Source of the DNA: Bacteroidales bacterium F22 | GTDB taxonomy: Bacteria; Bacteroidota; Bacteroidia; Bacteroidales; Bacteroidaceae | NCBI GenBank assembly: GCA_029541985.1 | Contig: CP095414.1 | Coordinates: forward strand, 434,001-498,000 | DNA: 64,000 nt | Direction of reading: 5' to 3' | Part shown: in pieces, positions 55,771 to 63,970 of the stretch | Position numbering within the stretch: the stretch's first letter is position 1 | How the letters are laid out: every line of letters begins with the position of its first letter | Program-made: the position numbers and the translations under genes | The notes under the pieces: model-generated | What the model was told of the DNA's origin: nothing | Databases searched by the model: none | Seen by the model: only the letters and a program-made list of their open reading frames with translations

Positions 55771-56721
55771 TTATAATTTAAGACTTAATTTTTCTAACAT
55801 ATCTTTACTCATAGATTGAAGGTCATAGCGTGGACACCAATCCCATTCATTTCTCGCACAACTGTCATCCAAGCAATCTGGCCATGTATCTGCAATTGAT
55901 TGTTTCAAGGATTCTATTTGATAGCTCATTTTAAAATCAGGCTTTAGACCTTTTATTGCTTCATAAATTTCTTCTGGCCCAAAACTCATAGAAGCTATAT
56001 TGAAAGCATTTCTGTGGATTAACCTTGCAGGCTCTGCTTCCATGATTTGTATCGCCGCATGCAATGCATCTGGCATATACATCATATCCATTTTTGTTCC
56101 AGGCTTTATTGGACAGATAAAATCATCTCCTTTGACAGCATAGTAGAATATATCAACTGCATAATCTGTTGTTCCTCCCCCTGGAGGTGTTACATAGCTA
56201 ATAATACCAGGAAAACGTACTGACCTTGTATCGACCCCATATTTATGGAAATAATAATCACTAAGTAATTCACCGGTTACTTTCGTGACTCCATACATCG
56301 TACGAGGACGTTGAATAGTATCTTGAGGAGTATTTATAGCTGGAGTTTCGGGACCAAAAGAGCCGATAGAACTAGGAGTAAATACTGCGCACCCACATTC
56401 TCGGGCTACTTCTAACACATTCCAAAGTCCATCTATACCAATATGCCATGCTAAACTTGGCTTTGACTCTGCAACAACTGAAAGGAGTGCTGCTAAATTG
56501 TAAATGGTGTCAATAGCGTATTTCTTTACTATAGCTGCTAGAGCATTGCGATCTGTAATGTCTGCCAAAGCAGAAGGACCACTCTCTTTTAATATTCCTT
56601 TTGGTTCAGCTCCTGTTATATAACCAGCAACAACATTATCGTTGCCATATCTTTTTCTCAATTCCATCGTAAGCTCAGAACCAATTTGTCCCGTAGCTCC
56701 AATAACAAAAATTTTATTCAT
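55771..56721 (-). CDS. tdh: L-threonine 3-dehydrogenase (GalE-like SDR type)
   Basis: Oxidises L-threonine to 2-amino-3-ketobutyrate with NAD+. 316 residues of the extended SDR family: Rossmann GATGQIGSEL (8-17), the YNLAALLSVVAESKP block near 75-90, catalytic Ser in TPSSIGSFGP, YGVTKVTGE with Tyr/Lys near 142-150, and FPGIISYVTPPGGGTTDYAV. This SDR-type TDH is known from Bacteroidetes and trypanosomes. The assignment is strengthened by divergent kbl, the next enzyme of the pathway. Confidence 0.92.
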   Translation of the reverse strand: MNKIFVIGATGQIGSELTMELRKRYGNDNVVAGYITGAEPKGILKESGPSALADITDRNALAAIVKKYAIDTIYNLAALLSVVAESKPSLAWHIGIDGLWNVLEVARECGCAVFTPSSIGSFGPETPAINTPQDTIQRPRTMYGVTKVTGELLSDYYFHKYGVDTRSVRFPGIISYVTPPGGGTTDYAVDIFYYAVKGDDFICPIKPGTKMDMMYMPDALHAAIQIMEAEPARLIHRNAFNIASMSFGPEEIYEAIKGLKPDFKMSYQIESLKQSIADTWPDCLDDSCARNEWDWCPRYDLQSMSKDMLEKLSLKL

Positions 56722-56756
56722 ATTATTATAAATATAAAGTCCATGTTTAGGTACCG

Positions 56757-56836
56757 CAAAGATATGCTTTTTTTATAAAAAAGCGCAAAATTCTAACGAA
56801 TATGGTTGCTTATTAGTAATAAAATAATCAACTTTG
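56757..56836. promoter_or_regulatory. Divergent promoters between tdh and kbl
   Basis: Minus strand: TTTG (56789-56786), 21 bases, TATCTTTG (56764-56757) for tdh. Plus strand: TTG (56806-56808), 20 bases, CAACTTTG (56829-56836, one mismatch) for kbl. The TTG at 56834 that opens the longest kbl frame is inside the -7 box, so ATG 56873 is the start. Confidence 0.65.
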
Positions 56837-56872
56837 TCAAACAACATAATTTATTCATTTAAAAGAACTAAT

Positions 56873-58054
56873 ATGTACGACAAATTAAAAGAGCATCTAC
56901 AGTCAGAATTGAAAGATATTCAAAATGCAGGCTTATACAAGACGGAGAGACTCATAGAAAGTCCTCAGCAAGCTAGTATCAAAGTAAATGGACAAGAAAT
57001 CCTAAATTTTTGTGCAAATAATTATCTCGGATTATCCAACCATCCTCGACTTATTAAGGGAGCTAAAGAGATGATGGACAAACGAGGTTATGGTATGTCT
57101 TCTGTTCGTTTTATTTGTGGTACACAGGATATACATAAAGAATTAGAATCTTCAATCTCTAAATATTTCAAAACTGAAGATACTATTTTATATGCAGCAT
57201 GCTTTGATGCTAATGGCGGCATCTTTGAACCTTTATTCACTAGTGATGATGCTATCATTAGCGACTCTTTGAATCATGCCTCTATAATAGATGGTGTACG
57301 TCTATGTAAAGCACAACGATATCGTTATGCAAATTCAAATATGTCTGAACTTGAGGATTGTCTAAAACGCGCTCAAGCACAACGCTTCAGAATCATCGTT
57401 ACTGATGGTGTCTTTTCAATGGATGGAAATGTAGCTCCAGTAGACAAAATTTGTGATCTTGCTGAAAAATACGATGCACTCGTAATGGTAGATGAGTCTC
57501 ATTCTGCAGGCGTAGTGGGCCCTACTGGTCACGGTGTCAGCGAACTCTTTAATCTTTATGGTCGTATCGATTTGTATACGGGTACTTTAGGAAAAGCTTT
57601 CGGTGGTGCTTTAGGAGGTTTCACTACTGGACGTAAAGAAATCATAGATATGTTGCGCCAAAGATCACGCCCATATCTTTTCTCAAACTCATTGGCTCCT
57701 GCTATTATTGGTGCTAGCCTTGAGACATTTAAAATGTTAGAGGAGAGTGATGAATTACATAGTAAATTAGTTGGAAACGTCACTTTCTTTAGAGATGAAA
57801 TGATAAAGAATGGTTTTGATATTAAGCCAACTCAAAGCGCTATCTGTGCAGTCATGCTCTACGATGCAAAGCTTTCACAAGATTTTGCTTCAGAGATGCA
57901 GAAAGAGGGTATTTATGTTACAGGATTCTACTATCCAGTTGTTCCTAAAGGTGAAGCTCGTATCCGTGTACAACTTTCAGCTGGACACACACACGAACAA
58001 GTTCAAAAAGCAATTGATGCTTTTGTGACAGTTAAAGCACGATTAAAGGTATAG
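56873..58054 (+). CDS. kbl: Glycine C-acetyltransferase (2-amino-3-ketobutyrate CoA ligase)
   Basis: PLP enzyme splitting 2-amino-3-ketobutyrate with CoA into glycine and acetyl-CoA. 393 residues of the alpha-oxoamine synthase family: NFCANNYLGLSNHPRLI near 43-59, GYGMSSVRFICGTQDIHKEL near 72-91, VDESHSAGVVGPTGHGVSEL near 204-223, and TGTLGKAFGGALGGF with the PLP lysine near 238. Divergent from tdh. Followed by a two-tier terminator. Confidence 0.95.
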   Translation: MYDKLKEHLQSELKDIQNAGLYKTERLIESPQQASIKVNGQEILNFCANNYLGLSNHPRLIKGAKEMMDKRGYGMSSVRFICGTQDIHKELESSISKYFKTEDTILYAACFDANGGIFEPLFTSDDAIISDSLNHASIIDGVRLCKAQRYRYANSNMSELEDCLKRAQAQRFRIIVTDGVFSMDGNVAPVDKICDLAEKYDALVMVDESHSAGVVGPTGHGVSELFNLYGRIDLYTGTLGKAFGGALGGFTTGRKEIIDMLRQRSRPYLFSNSLAPAIIGASLETFKMLEESDELHSKLVGNVTFFRDEMIKNGFDIKPTQSAICAVMLYDAKLSQDFASEMQKEGIYVTGFYYPVVPKGEARIRVQLSAGHTHEQVQKAIDAFVTVKARLKV

Positions 58055-58083
58055 CTTCAGAAAGACACTATATATACACTTTA

Positions 58084-58145
58084 TCCCATGGAATGAACTC
58101 AATGAAGAGTTAATACAATCCATGGGAGTGAGGTGTTTTTGTTTT
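58084..58145 (+). terminator. Two-tier terminator after kbl
   Basis: Outer stem TCCCATGGA (58084-58092) / TCCATGGGA (58119-58127) encloses an inner AACTC/GAGTT hairpin (58096-58100 / 58107-58111, six-base loop), followed by GGTGTTTTTGTTTTT. Confidence 0.8.
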
Positions 58146-58251
58146 TATTCATCAAGAAATTTATCGTTGAATCTTTTGATAAAAAGAGAACTTGTTCTAT
58201 AAGAATACATTTTTTACTGACTAAAACTGATAATGAACAAAAAAAAAGAAC

Positions 58252-58259
58252 TATCTTTG
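58252..58259 (+). promoter_or_regulatory. Promoter -7 element for the receiver/sugar-transferase pair
   Basis: TATCTTTG, exact match, 77 bases before the receiver ATG. No -33 match at the correct spacing. Confidence 0.5.
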
Positions 58260-58336
58260 TGCATACATAAAAGAACTAGAATAATCAGCTAAGAAAGTTT
58301 AGGTTTTCTATACTTAGAATTCTATATACATTAAAA

Positions 58337-58702
58337 ATGAAAAAGAAAATAATTTTAATTGATGACAAACCTTCAATAGGTAAAGTCGTGTCTATCTATC
58401 TCAAAAAAGAATATGATTTTGAATATTTCGAGAATCCTATCAAAGCAATTGATTGGTTACAAACTGGACAAATTCCAGACTTGATTATATCTGATATCCG
58501 AATGCCGGAAATGATGGGAGATGAATTCCTCACTTACATGAAGAAAAATGAATTATTCAAGGATATTCCAATCATCATGCTTTCTAGTGAAGAGAGTACG
58601 ACCGAAAGAATCCGTTTTCTGGAAGAAGGGGCAGCAGATTATATACTCAAGCCATTCAATCCATTAGAACTGAAGATACGAATCAAAAAAATCATTGGTT
58701 AA
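58337..58702 (+). CDS. Stand-alone response-regulator receiver (CheY-like)
   Basis: 121 residues, a single receiver domain with no output domain. All conserved positions are present: acidic pair Asp9-Asp10, phospho-acceptor Asp53 in IISDIRMPEM, Ser83/Ser84 in IIMLSSEE, and Lys105 in ILKPF. It probably works by protein-protein contact. The closest candidate partner is the next gene, a sugar transferase with its own receiver-like N-terminus 64 bases downstream. No histidine kinase lies next to it. Confidence 0.88.
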   Translation: MKKKIILIDDKPSIGKVVSIYLKKEYDFEYFENPIKAIDWLQTGQIPDLIISDIRMPEMMGDEFLTYMKKNELFKDIPIIMLSSEESTTERIRFLEEGAADYILKPFNPLELKIRIKKIIG

Positions 58703-58766
58703 AGGAATAGTAATTTTCAACTCAATATAGTTACAAATCACAGGTAATACCAATTCAAATAACAGA

Positions 58767-59972
58767 ATGCAATATATATTTTATATTGGAAGTGATACAA
58801 ATCAAATAAAGCACTTTAAAAGTTCCATAACGGGCCTTTTTAAAAGTGCTGCACATTCTTCTGAATTATCTAAATATATTCGCAGAATACGAGAAATTAA
58901 TAATGCTATAGTATTTTACGAACAAAGTAGTTTAGAAAATGATATTAAGGACATACAAGCGTTGAATGACGCATTTCTTGGAATCTATATCGTTTTAGTC
59001 ATTTCCTCTATACGAAAAGAAGAGAGATTTGAATATTTAAAGGCTGGGGTTAATAATACAATCAGCCGAGATGCTTCCCGAGAGTCAATCAATTCTCTCA
59101 TGCATTATCTAGCAAAACGAAAACAAATAGCAATCAATTCTTTGAAAGAAAAAAGAGGGAAAACGATTAAAACGTTTAAACTTCCGAAGTGGAAAAGAAT
59201 CTTTGATATCTTATTTTCGTTTACTGCAATTCTTTTTTTATCTCCTATTCTAATATTCACCGCTATCGCTATATATATCGAGAGCCCTGGTAATATCATA
59301 TATAAATCAAAAAGAGTTGGAGCAAATTATAAAGTTTTTGATTTCCTCAAATTTAGGTCTATGTATGCAGATGCTGACAAACACCTACGAAATTTCAGTA
59401 AACTGAATCAGTACACTGATGAAGAGACAGAAGACCTAGAAAGCACTATCAATAAAGATAACGATTTTGTTATAGATGACGACACTGATATGGATATGTT
59501 CTCCGACATTGAGAATGAAGAAGATGGTCAAGTATTATTCATCTCAGATGACACGATTATTGATGAAGCCAAATTTCAAGCTAATCGAAAGAAAGTAACT
59601 GATAATTCTTTTGTCAAACTTAAAGATGATCCACGAATAACTAGAGTTGGACATTTCATTAGAAAATATTCTATCGATGAACTTCCACAATTATTCAATA
59701 TTTTAAATGGAAACATGTCTGTTGTAGGCAACCGCCCCCTTCCTCTTTACGAAGCGGAACTTCTTACTAGTGATGAATACATCGAAAGATTTATGGCTCC
59801 AGCTGGCTTGACTGGTTTGTGGCAAGTGGAGAAACGCGGAGGTTCTGGTAATATGTCTGCAGAAGACCGAAAATTATTAGATATCAAATATGCCAAAACT
59901 TTCTCACTCTTGACAGATATTAAAATTATTTTTAAGACTTTTACTGCTTTTATCCAAAAAGAGAATGTGTAA
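58767..59972 (+). CDS. Undecaprenyl-phosphate sugar phosphotransferase with pseudo-receiver N-terminus
   Basis: 401 residues. Residues about 1-118 have the outline of a receiver domain (FLGIYIVLVISSIRKEERFE, then YLKAGVNNTIS), but no Asp at the acceptor strand (AIVFYEQSS). One membrane helix (about 150-170) precedes the bacterial sugar transferase domain: SKRVGANYKVFDFLKFRSM near 181-199, KDDPRITRVGHFIRKYSIDE near 286-305, DELPQLFNILNGNMSVVGNRP, and AGLTGLWQVEKRG. Between KFRSM and KDDPR lies an acidic insert of roughly 80 residues. It likely starts a lipid-linked glycan for LPS or exopolysaccharide, with activity perhaps set by the neighbouring receiver. Confidence 0.83.
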   Translation: MQYIFYIGSDTNQIKHFKSSITGLFKSAAHSSELSKYIRRIREINNAIVFYEQSSLENDIKDIQALNDAFLGIYIVLVISSIRKEERFEYLKAGVNNTISRDASRESINSLMHYLAKRKQIAINSLKEKRGKTIKTFKLPKWKRIFDILFSFTAILFLSPILIFTAIAIYIESPGNIIYKSKRVGANYKVFDFLKFRSMYADADKHLRNFSKLNQYTDEETEDLESTINKDNDFVIDDDTDMDMFSDIENEEDGQVLFISDDTIIDEAKFQANRKKVTDNSFVKLKDDPRITRVGHFIRKYSIDELPQLFNILNGNMSVVGNRPLPLYEAELLTSDEYIERFMAPAGLTGLWQVEKRGGSGNMSAEDRKLLDIKYAKTFSLLTDIKIIFKTFTAFIQKENV

Positions 59973-59988
59973 ATAAACGCCTTTTCTC

Positions 59989-60019
59989 TTGGTCATTTTT
60001 TTTAAACTTCGTATATTTG
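59989..60019 (+). promoter_or_regulatory. Promoter for rpsP
   Basis: TTG (59989-59991), 20 bases, TATATTTG (60012-60019), a near-perfect consensus, about 58 bases before the ATG. Confidence 0.65.
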
Positions 60020-60077
60020 CGCCCGTTACTACGAGTTAGTAACATCATTCAAATCATTAATTAAAATATTTAAAAGA

Positions 60078-60659
60078 ATGGCAACTAAAATCAGATTGCA
60101 AAGACGAGGTCGTAAAGGCTACGCTTTTTATTCAATCGTAATTGCTGACAGTAGAGCACCACGTGATGGTAAGTTTACTGAAAAATTGGGTACGTTTAAT
60201 CCAAACACACACCCAGCTACAGTAGATTTGAATTTCGAACGTGCACTTCATTGGGTAATGGCAGGTGCTCAGGCTACTGACACTGTACACAACATCCTTT
60301 CTAATGAAGGTGTGTTCATGATGAAACACCTATTAGGTGGTGTCAAAAAAGGTGCTTTTGACGAAGCTGAGGCACAGACAAAATTCGAGGCATGGAAATC
60401 CAACAAACTTAATGGTATCGACCAGTTAAAGGCTAAAATCGACGCAGAAAAGAAAGCAAAAGAAATTGCTGCTCTTGAAGCGGAGAAAGCTGTAGACGAA
60501 GCTAAAGCTAAAGTTCTTGCTGATAGAAAAGCTAAAGAATTGGCTATAGAAGCAGAAGCTAAGGCGGCTGCGGAAAAAGCGAAAGCTGATGCAGAAGCTG
60601 CGAAAGCTACAACTGAAGCTCCTGCAGATGCAGAGCCTCAAAAAGAAGCTGCTGAATAA
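60078..60659 (+). CDS. rpsP: 30S ribosomal protein S16 with long charged tail
   Basis: Assembly protein of the small subunit. The S16 core ([20 protein letters not shown], then [14 protein letters not shown]) occupies about residues 1-90. The remaining 100 residues include an Ala/Lys/Glu-rich, probably helical or coiled tail (about 115-193). Total 193 against about 80-90 in E. coli; extended S16 is common in Bacteroidota, so this is lineage-typical. Confidence 0.95.
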   Translation: MATKIRLQRRGRKGYAFYSIVIADSRAPRDGKFTEKLGTFNPNTHPATVDLNFERALHWVMAGAQATDTVHNILSNEGVFMMKHLLGGVKKGAFDEAEAQTKFEAWKSNKLNGIDQLKAKIDAEKKAKEIAALEAEKAVDEAKAKVLADRKAKELAIEAEAKAAAEKAKADAEAAKATTEAPADAEPQKEAAE

Positions 60660-60706
60660 GTAACTTCAGAGTCAATTACCGACTTCCTACAAACAAACAA
60701 TAAATG

Positions 60707-60738
60707 AAGTCCAATCTTTTGAAGATTGGGCTTTTTTT
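60707..60738 (+). terminator. Terminator after rpsP
   Basis: 12-base stem (60707-60718 / 60722-60733, one G-U pair) with a three-base loop, followed by TTTTTAT. It overlaps the -33 box of the next gene. Confidence 0.85.
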
Positions 60739-60748
60739 ATTATTTTTG
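60718..60748 (+). promoter_or_regulatory. Full promoter for the TlpA-like gene, overlapping the rpsP terminator
   Basis: TTTG (60718-60721) falls at the loop of the rpsP terminator; 19 bases later TATTTTTG (60741-60748) matches the -7 consensus, 31 bases before the ATG at 60779. Confidence 0.65.
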
Positions 60749-60778
60749 ATTAGGGTTTAAATAAATAAAAAAAAAAGA

Positions 60779-61885
60779 ATGAAACAATCAATCTATTTTG
60801 TGGCCACTGCTCTACTTGTTCTTGCAGGTTGCCAACAAACACCAAAAAATCAATTTACGATTAATGGGGCTATATCTGGAGATAGTCTCGAAGGAAAGAT
60901 GGTGCTACTGTCTCCTGCACAAAGAAATGCAGCACCAATAGATACATCTTATATCGCAAAGAATCAGTTTATCTTCAAACAAGTTGTATCCAATCCAGAA
61001 CATCTAATTGTTAGTTTTTCTCAAGATACTCGAAAAGAAAATATCGATGTATTTTCAGAAGCTAATACAACAGCAGATATTGTTTTAGATGGTGATAATA
61101 GTAAGGCCTCAGGTACTCCACTAAATGACACTTATTTCCATTTCTCTCAAGAAGCAAAAGATATAGGTGAAAAGTACATGGATCTTAATGCCAAGATGAG
61201 AGATCCTAAGATCAAGGAGGAAGACAAAAAAGCTATTGAAGAACAACTGGAGCAGCTAATGAATGACTATTCAGCTGTTACATTAAAAACGACTCTAGAA
61301 AACAAGAACAATATTGTTGGTGCTACTTTATTGCCACAAGCTATGGACCAGCTGAAACCTCAGGAAACGATCAATTTAATAGATTCAATGCCTGAGTACC
61401 TTAGAAGTACTGAAAGAATCCAGAAGATTCGAAAAGGTGTAGTAGCCTCTTTAAAGACTCAAGAAGGTATGCCGTATCTAGATTTTGAATTGCAGACAAC
61501 CGAAGGTAAGCCAGCTAAATTATCTGACTATGTAGCAAGTAACAAAATTGTTGTCATAGACTTCTGGGCGAGCTGGTGTGGTCCATGCCGAAGATCTCTC
61601 CCTGCAATGAAAAAGTTATATAGCAAATTCCATAAAAAAGGTCTTGAAATAGTCGGAGTTTCACTTGACCAAAAGAAAGATGCCTGGGTTAATGCAATCA
61701 AAGAAGAAGGGATTACTTGGCCTCAGATTTCTGATATAAAAGGCTGGGCATGTAAAGGTTCAACTCTTTATGGTGTTAGAGGTATCCCATCGATGTTTAT
61801 TATTGGTAAGGATGGTAAAATAGCTCTAAGCGACAGTCACGATGTGAAAGAAGTTGAGAAGAAAGTCAGTGAACTACTAAAATAA
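60779..61885 (+). CDS. TlpA-family thiol-disulfide oxidoreductase lipoprotein
   Basis: 368 residues: lipoprotein signal with LAGC at Cys18, an N-terminal DUF4369-like region (about 25-120), a charged helical linker and a C-terminal thioredoxin/TlpA domain with DFWASWCGPC (Cys267, Cys270) and the cis-Pro loop GIPSMFIIG. Likely reduces or rearranges disulfides at the cell envelope. A single-gene unit with a strong terminator. Closely matches Bacteroidetes alkyl-hydroperoxide/TlpA-type lipoproteins. Confidence 0.9.
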   Translation: MKQSIYFVATALLVLAGCQQTPKNQFTINGAISGDSLEGKMVLLSPAQRNAAPIDTSYIAKNQFIFKQVVSNPEHLIVSFSQDTRKENIDVFSEANTTADIVLDGDNSKASGTPLNDTYFHFSQEAKDIGEKYMDLNAKMRDPKIKEEDKKAIEEQLEQLMNDYSAVTLKTTLENKNNIVGATLLPQAMDQLKPQETINLIDSMPEYLRSTERIQKIRKGVVASLKTQEGMPYLDFELQTTEGKPAKLSDYVASNKIVVIDFWASWCGPCRRSLPAMKKLYSKFHKKGLEIVGVSLDQKKDAWVNAIKEEGITWPQISDIKGWACKGSTLYGVRGIPSMFIIGKDGKIALSDSHDVKEVEKKVSELLK

Positions 61886-61910
61886 AAAATCACACGAATT
61901 CTCTTTCATA

Positions 61911-61958
61911 AAGAAAGGCCAGTATTATTGATCCATATCAATAATACTGGCCTTTCTT
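61911..61958. terminator. Bidirectional terminator with 21-base perfect stem
   Basis: Arms at 61911-61931 and 61938-61958 are fully complementary, with a six-base loop. It lies between the converging TlpA-like and DUF4293 genes; short T runs follow on the plus strand. Confidence 0.85.
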
Positions 61959-61988
61959 CTTTATTGAGGTATTGAATACCAAGAAAGA

Positions 61989-62447
61989 CTATCTAAGCCG
62001 CTCAGTTGCTTTAACTAGAGCTTCATCAGCCCCTATTCCTCTAATAGCTAATACTAATAGAATTATGGATATTAAAGGAAGTGAAATAGCCCATGAAATA
62101 TTAAATCGATCTATCATTCCATCTGACAAAGAAAAGAAAAGAAAGACGCCCATGCTTGCATAATAGCCTATAAGAACTAATATATTAAATATGCACATAC
62201 GAATTTGCAACATTCTATTCTTGTATAGAAATATAGTAGCAAAGGAAATTATAGTAGCTAGTAAAAGCAATGCGATTAACCCCCAAGTATGTTCTACTTG
62301 AGTATCTAGTCCAATAATCCCTTGTGGTGTAAATGGGATCTTGGATATATTATCATTAGATAAAAAATAGCCAAATGGCTTAAATGATGCTAGTGCTAAT
62401 AATGCAGTAACAATAAGTAAATACACACTTTGTATTCTTTGTATCAT
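61989..62447 (-). CDS. DUF4293-family membrane protein
   Basis: 152 residues with four hydrophobic helices (about 8-26, 50-70, 82-102 and 112-138), beginning MIQRIQSVYLLIVTALLAL, the conserved opening of the DUF4293 family found in Bacteroidota, often beside rpoZ. No known function. Lies 81 bases after the rpoZ stop, beyond a terminator. Confidence 0.8.
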   Translation of the reverse strand: MIQRIQSVYLLIVTALLALASFKPFGYFLSNDNISKIPFTPQGIIGLDTQVEHTWGLIALLLLATIISFATIFLYKNRMLQIRMCIFNILVLIGYYASMGVFLFFSLSDGMIDRFNISWAISLPLISIILLVLAIRGIGADEALVKATERLR

Positions 62448-62463
62448 AATCTCTTTCTTTAAT

Positions 62464-62500
62464 AAAAAAAGAGACTATCCAGATACATAATATCTAGATA
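62464..62500 (-). terminator. Terminator after rpoZ
   Basis: On the minus strand TATCTAGATA (62500-62491) pairs with TATCTGGATA (62485-62476) across a five-base loop, followed by UUUUUUU (62470-62464). Confidence 0.7.
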
Positions 62501-62528
62501 TTCCCTTTCTAATTACAGTTTCTATTTA

Positions 62529-62864
62529 CTAAGATAACTTTTCGTTTTCCTTTGCAGGATTACGGTAATAAACTTTACCTTCCTCGTATTCTTTTATAGC
62601 AAGCAAAGTTGGCTTAGGTAATTTCTCATAATACCTTGAAATCTCTATTTGCTCACGATTTTCAAATGTTTCCTCAAGATTATCATTAAGCGATGCAAAT
62701 TCTTGAAGTTTCTTAGATAAATCTTGCTTTATCTCTACACTAATTTGATTAGCACGTTTTCCGATAATAGCTACGGTTTCATACACATTGCCTGTATCAG
62801 CACACAAATCCATTATGTTACGAGTTACAGTATTGTTTGGTGCTTTGCTTTTTTTGTAATCCAT
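62529..62864 (-). CDS. rpoZ: RNA polymerase omega-like subunit (Bacteroidota type)
   Basis: 111 residues resembling the omega subunit found in Bacteroidota: DLCADTGNVYETVAIIGKRA (19-38) is the conserved helix that contacts beta-prime, followed by an acidic helix (NDNLEETFENREQIEIS) and KPTLLAIKEYEEGKVYYRNP. Omega helps assemble polymerase and can bind ppGpp. Located 52 bases after bamD, likely in the same transcript. Confidence 0.82.
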   Translation of the reverse strand: MDYKKSKAPNNTVTRNIMDLCADTGNVYETVAIIGKRANQISVEIKQDLSKKLQEFASLNDNLEETFENREQIEISRYYEKLPKPTLLAIKEYEEGKVYYRNPAKENEKLS

Positions 62865-62916
62865 TAATAAATGATTTTTATTTTATTTTTAAAAAAGACT
62901 TTATATATCTCAGTAT

Positions 62917-63792
62917 TTATTGAACCCCATAATTGTTTGGGGCATCATTTCTTCGCAATTCTTGCAACTGGTCAGTTGGAAGCTTAGCTATTTGTTTGTT
63001 CGCATCATCTAATAACCCATCCGCCTCTTTTAAATATTTGCTATCAGGGAAATCAACTTTAAAAGCATAGCATTCATCAGCTACATCACGATATCTTTGA
63101 GCTTTTTTATACTCTACCGAGAATTGAGCAGATTGATATTTACTTCTTAAGATTAGGATGGCTAATTCCTCACGATAGTGAGTATAAGGGAAATTCTTCA
63201 ATGCATTTTGTGCTGTAATAACGCAACTCTCATAATTATTAATTCCCATATAATTGCCTAAATCATAATACAATTTAGCTGACAAAAATTCTTTTTCAAC
63301 TAGTTTGTCTTCCAATTCGAATATAATATCTTGTGCTTCATCCTTTTTATCAGTTCTAGGGAAATATTCAAGTAATTGTTGAAGCTCTTGGATAGCTAAA
63401 TATGTCGAGCTCTGATCTAATCGAGCTTCAGGAGTGGAATCAGCTAATGATTTACCTGCATAGAATCGAGATTCAGCACTATACGAACCTTTTGGATATG
63501 TTGTGTAATACTTTTTAAACGTATCGTATGCTTGCTGATAATATTCCTTGTTATAATAGCACATGCCGAGCATATAAAGGGATTCTTCTGCTTTGTCAGT
63601 TCCTTTAAACACTGTAACCAAACTATTAAGCAACGTAGACGCTTGGCTATACTTACCTTCAGCATAATAAGCCTTTGCAGCCTCATACTTATAATTCATA
63701 TCACTTGATTTGAGCAATTTATTATACTGTCCACAAGAAGTGAAAGCTACCAACAAAACCAAACCAAAAAGGAGTTTATTCTTCATATTCAT
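62917..63792 (-). CDS. bamD: Outer-membrane assembly lipoprotein BamD
   Basis: TPR lipoprotein of the BAM complex. 291 residues: lipobox FTSC at Cys20 (or 18 from Met3), then TPR repeats (YKYEAAKAYYAEGKYSQAST, ESLYMLGMCYYNKEYYQQAY, TYLAIQELQQLLEYFP). The last 30 residues are divergent. Start ATG 63792; ATG 63786 is also possible. Preceded by an exact promoter whose -7 box ends 11 bases before the ATG, giving a very short leader. Confidence 0.92.
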   Translation of the reverse strand: MNMKNKLLFGLVLLVAFTSCGQYNKLLKSSDMNYKYEAAKAYYAEGKYSQASTLLNSLVTVFKGTDKAEESLYMLGMCYYNKEYYQQAYDTFKKYYTTYPKGSYSAESRFYAGKSLADSTPEARLDQSSTYLAIQELQQLLEYFPRTDKKDEAQDIIFELEDKLVEKEFLSAKLYYDLGNYMGINNYESCVITAQNALKNFPYTHYREELAILILRSKYQSAQFSVEYKKAQRYRDVADECYAFKVDFPDSKYLKEADGLLDDANKQIAKLPTDQLQELRRNDAPNNYGVQ

Positions 63793-63803
63793 ATATTATA
63801 ATG

Positions 63804-63835
63804 CAAAAGTACTGCTTTTTCTGTAGTGTACCAAA
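63804..63835 (-). promoter_or_regulatory. Full promoter for bamD-rpoZ
   Basis: Minus strand: TTTG (63835-63832), 20 bases, TACTTTTG (63811-63804), an exact match to TTTG-N20-TAnnTTTG. Confidence 0.8.
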
Positions 63836-63855
63836 TATCTAGCGCAAATAGGCAT

Positions 63856-63891
63856 AAAAAAAGCGACAACTTTATTTAAAAGTTGTCGCTT
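63856..63891 (-). terminator. Terminator after tRNA-His
   Basis: 13-base stem (63861-63873 / 63879-63891, five-base loop) followed on the minus strand by a U run from A at 63856-63862. It lies four bases beyond the tRNA 3' end. Confidence 0.85.
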
Positions 63892-63895
63892 TAAG

Positions 63896-63970
63896 GGTGA
63901 ACGATCGGACTTGAACCGACGACATTCAGAACCACAATCTGACGCTCTAACCAACTGAACTACGCTCACC
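63896..63970 (-). tRNA. tRNA-His (anticodon GTG)
   Basis: The minus strand from 63970 folds as a cloverleaf: acceptor GGTGAGCG pairs with CGTTCACC, including the extra G at -1 opposite C73 that marks tRNA-His; the anticodon loop TTGTGGT lies between CAGA and TCTG; the T arm contains GGTTCAAGTCC. The 3' end continues C, T, T, so CCA is not encoded. A terminator follows. Confidence 0.93.

Noticed and set aside
58337..59972. Complete two-component system at the receiver gene
   Set aside because: There is no histidine kinase next to it, and the neighbour is a glycan enzyme, so it is not a classic pair.
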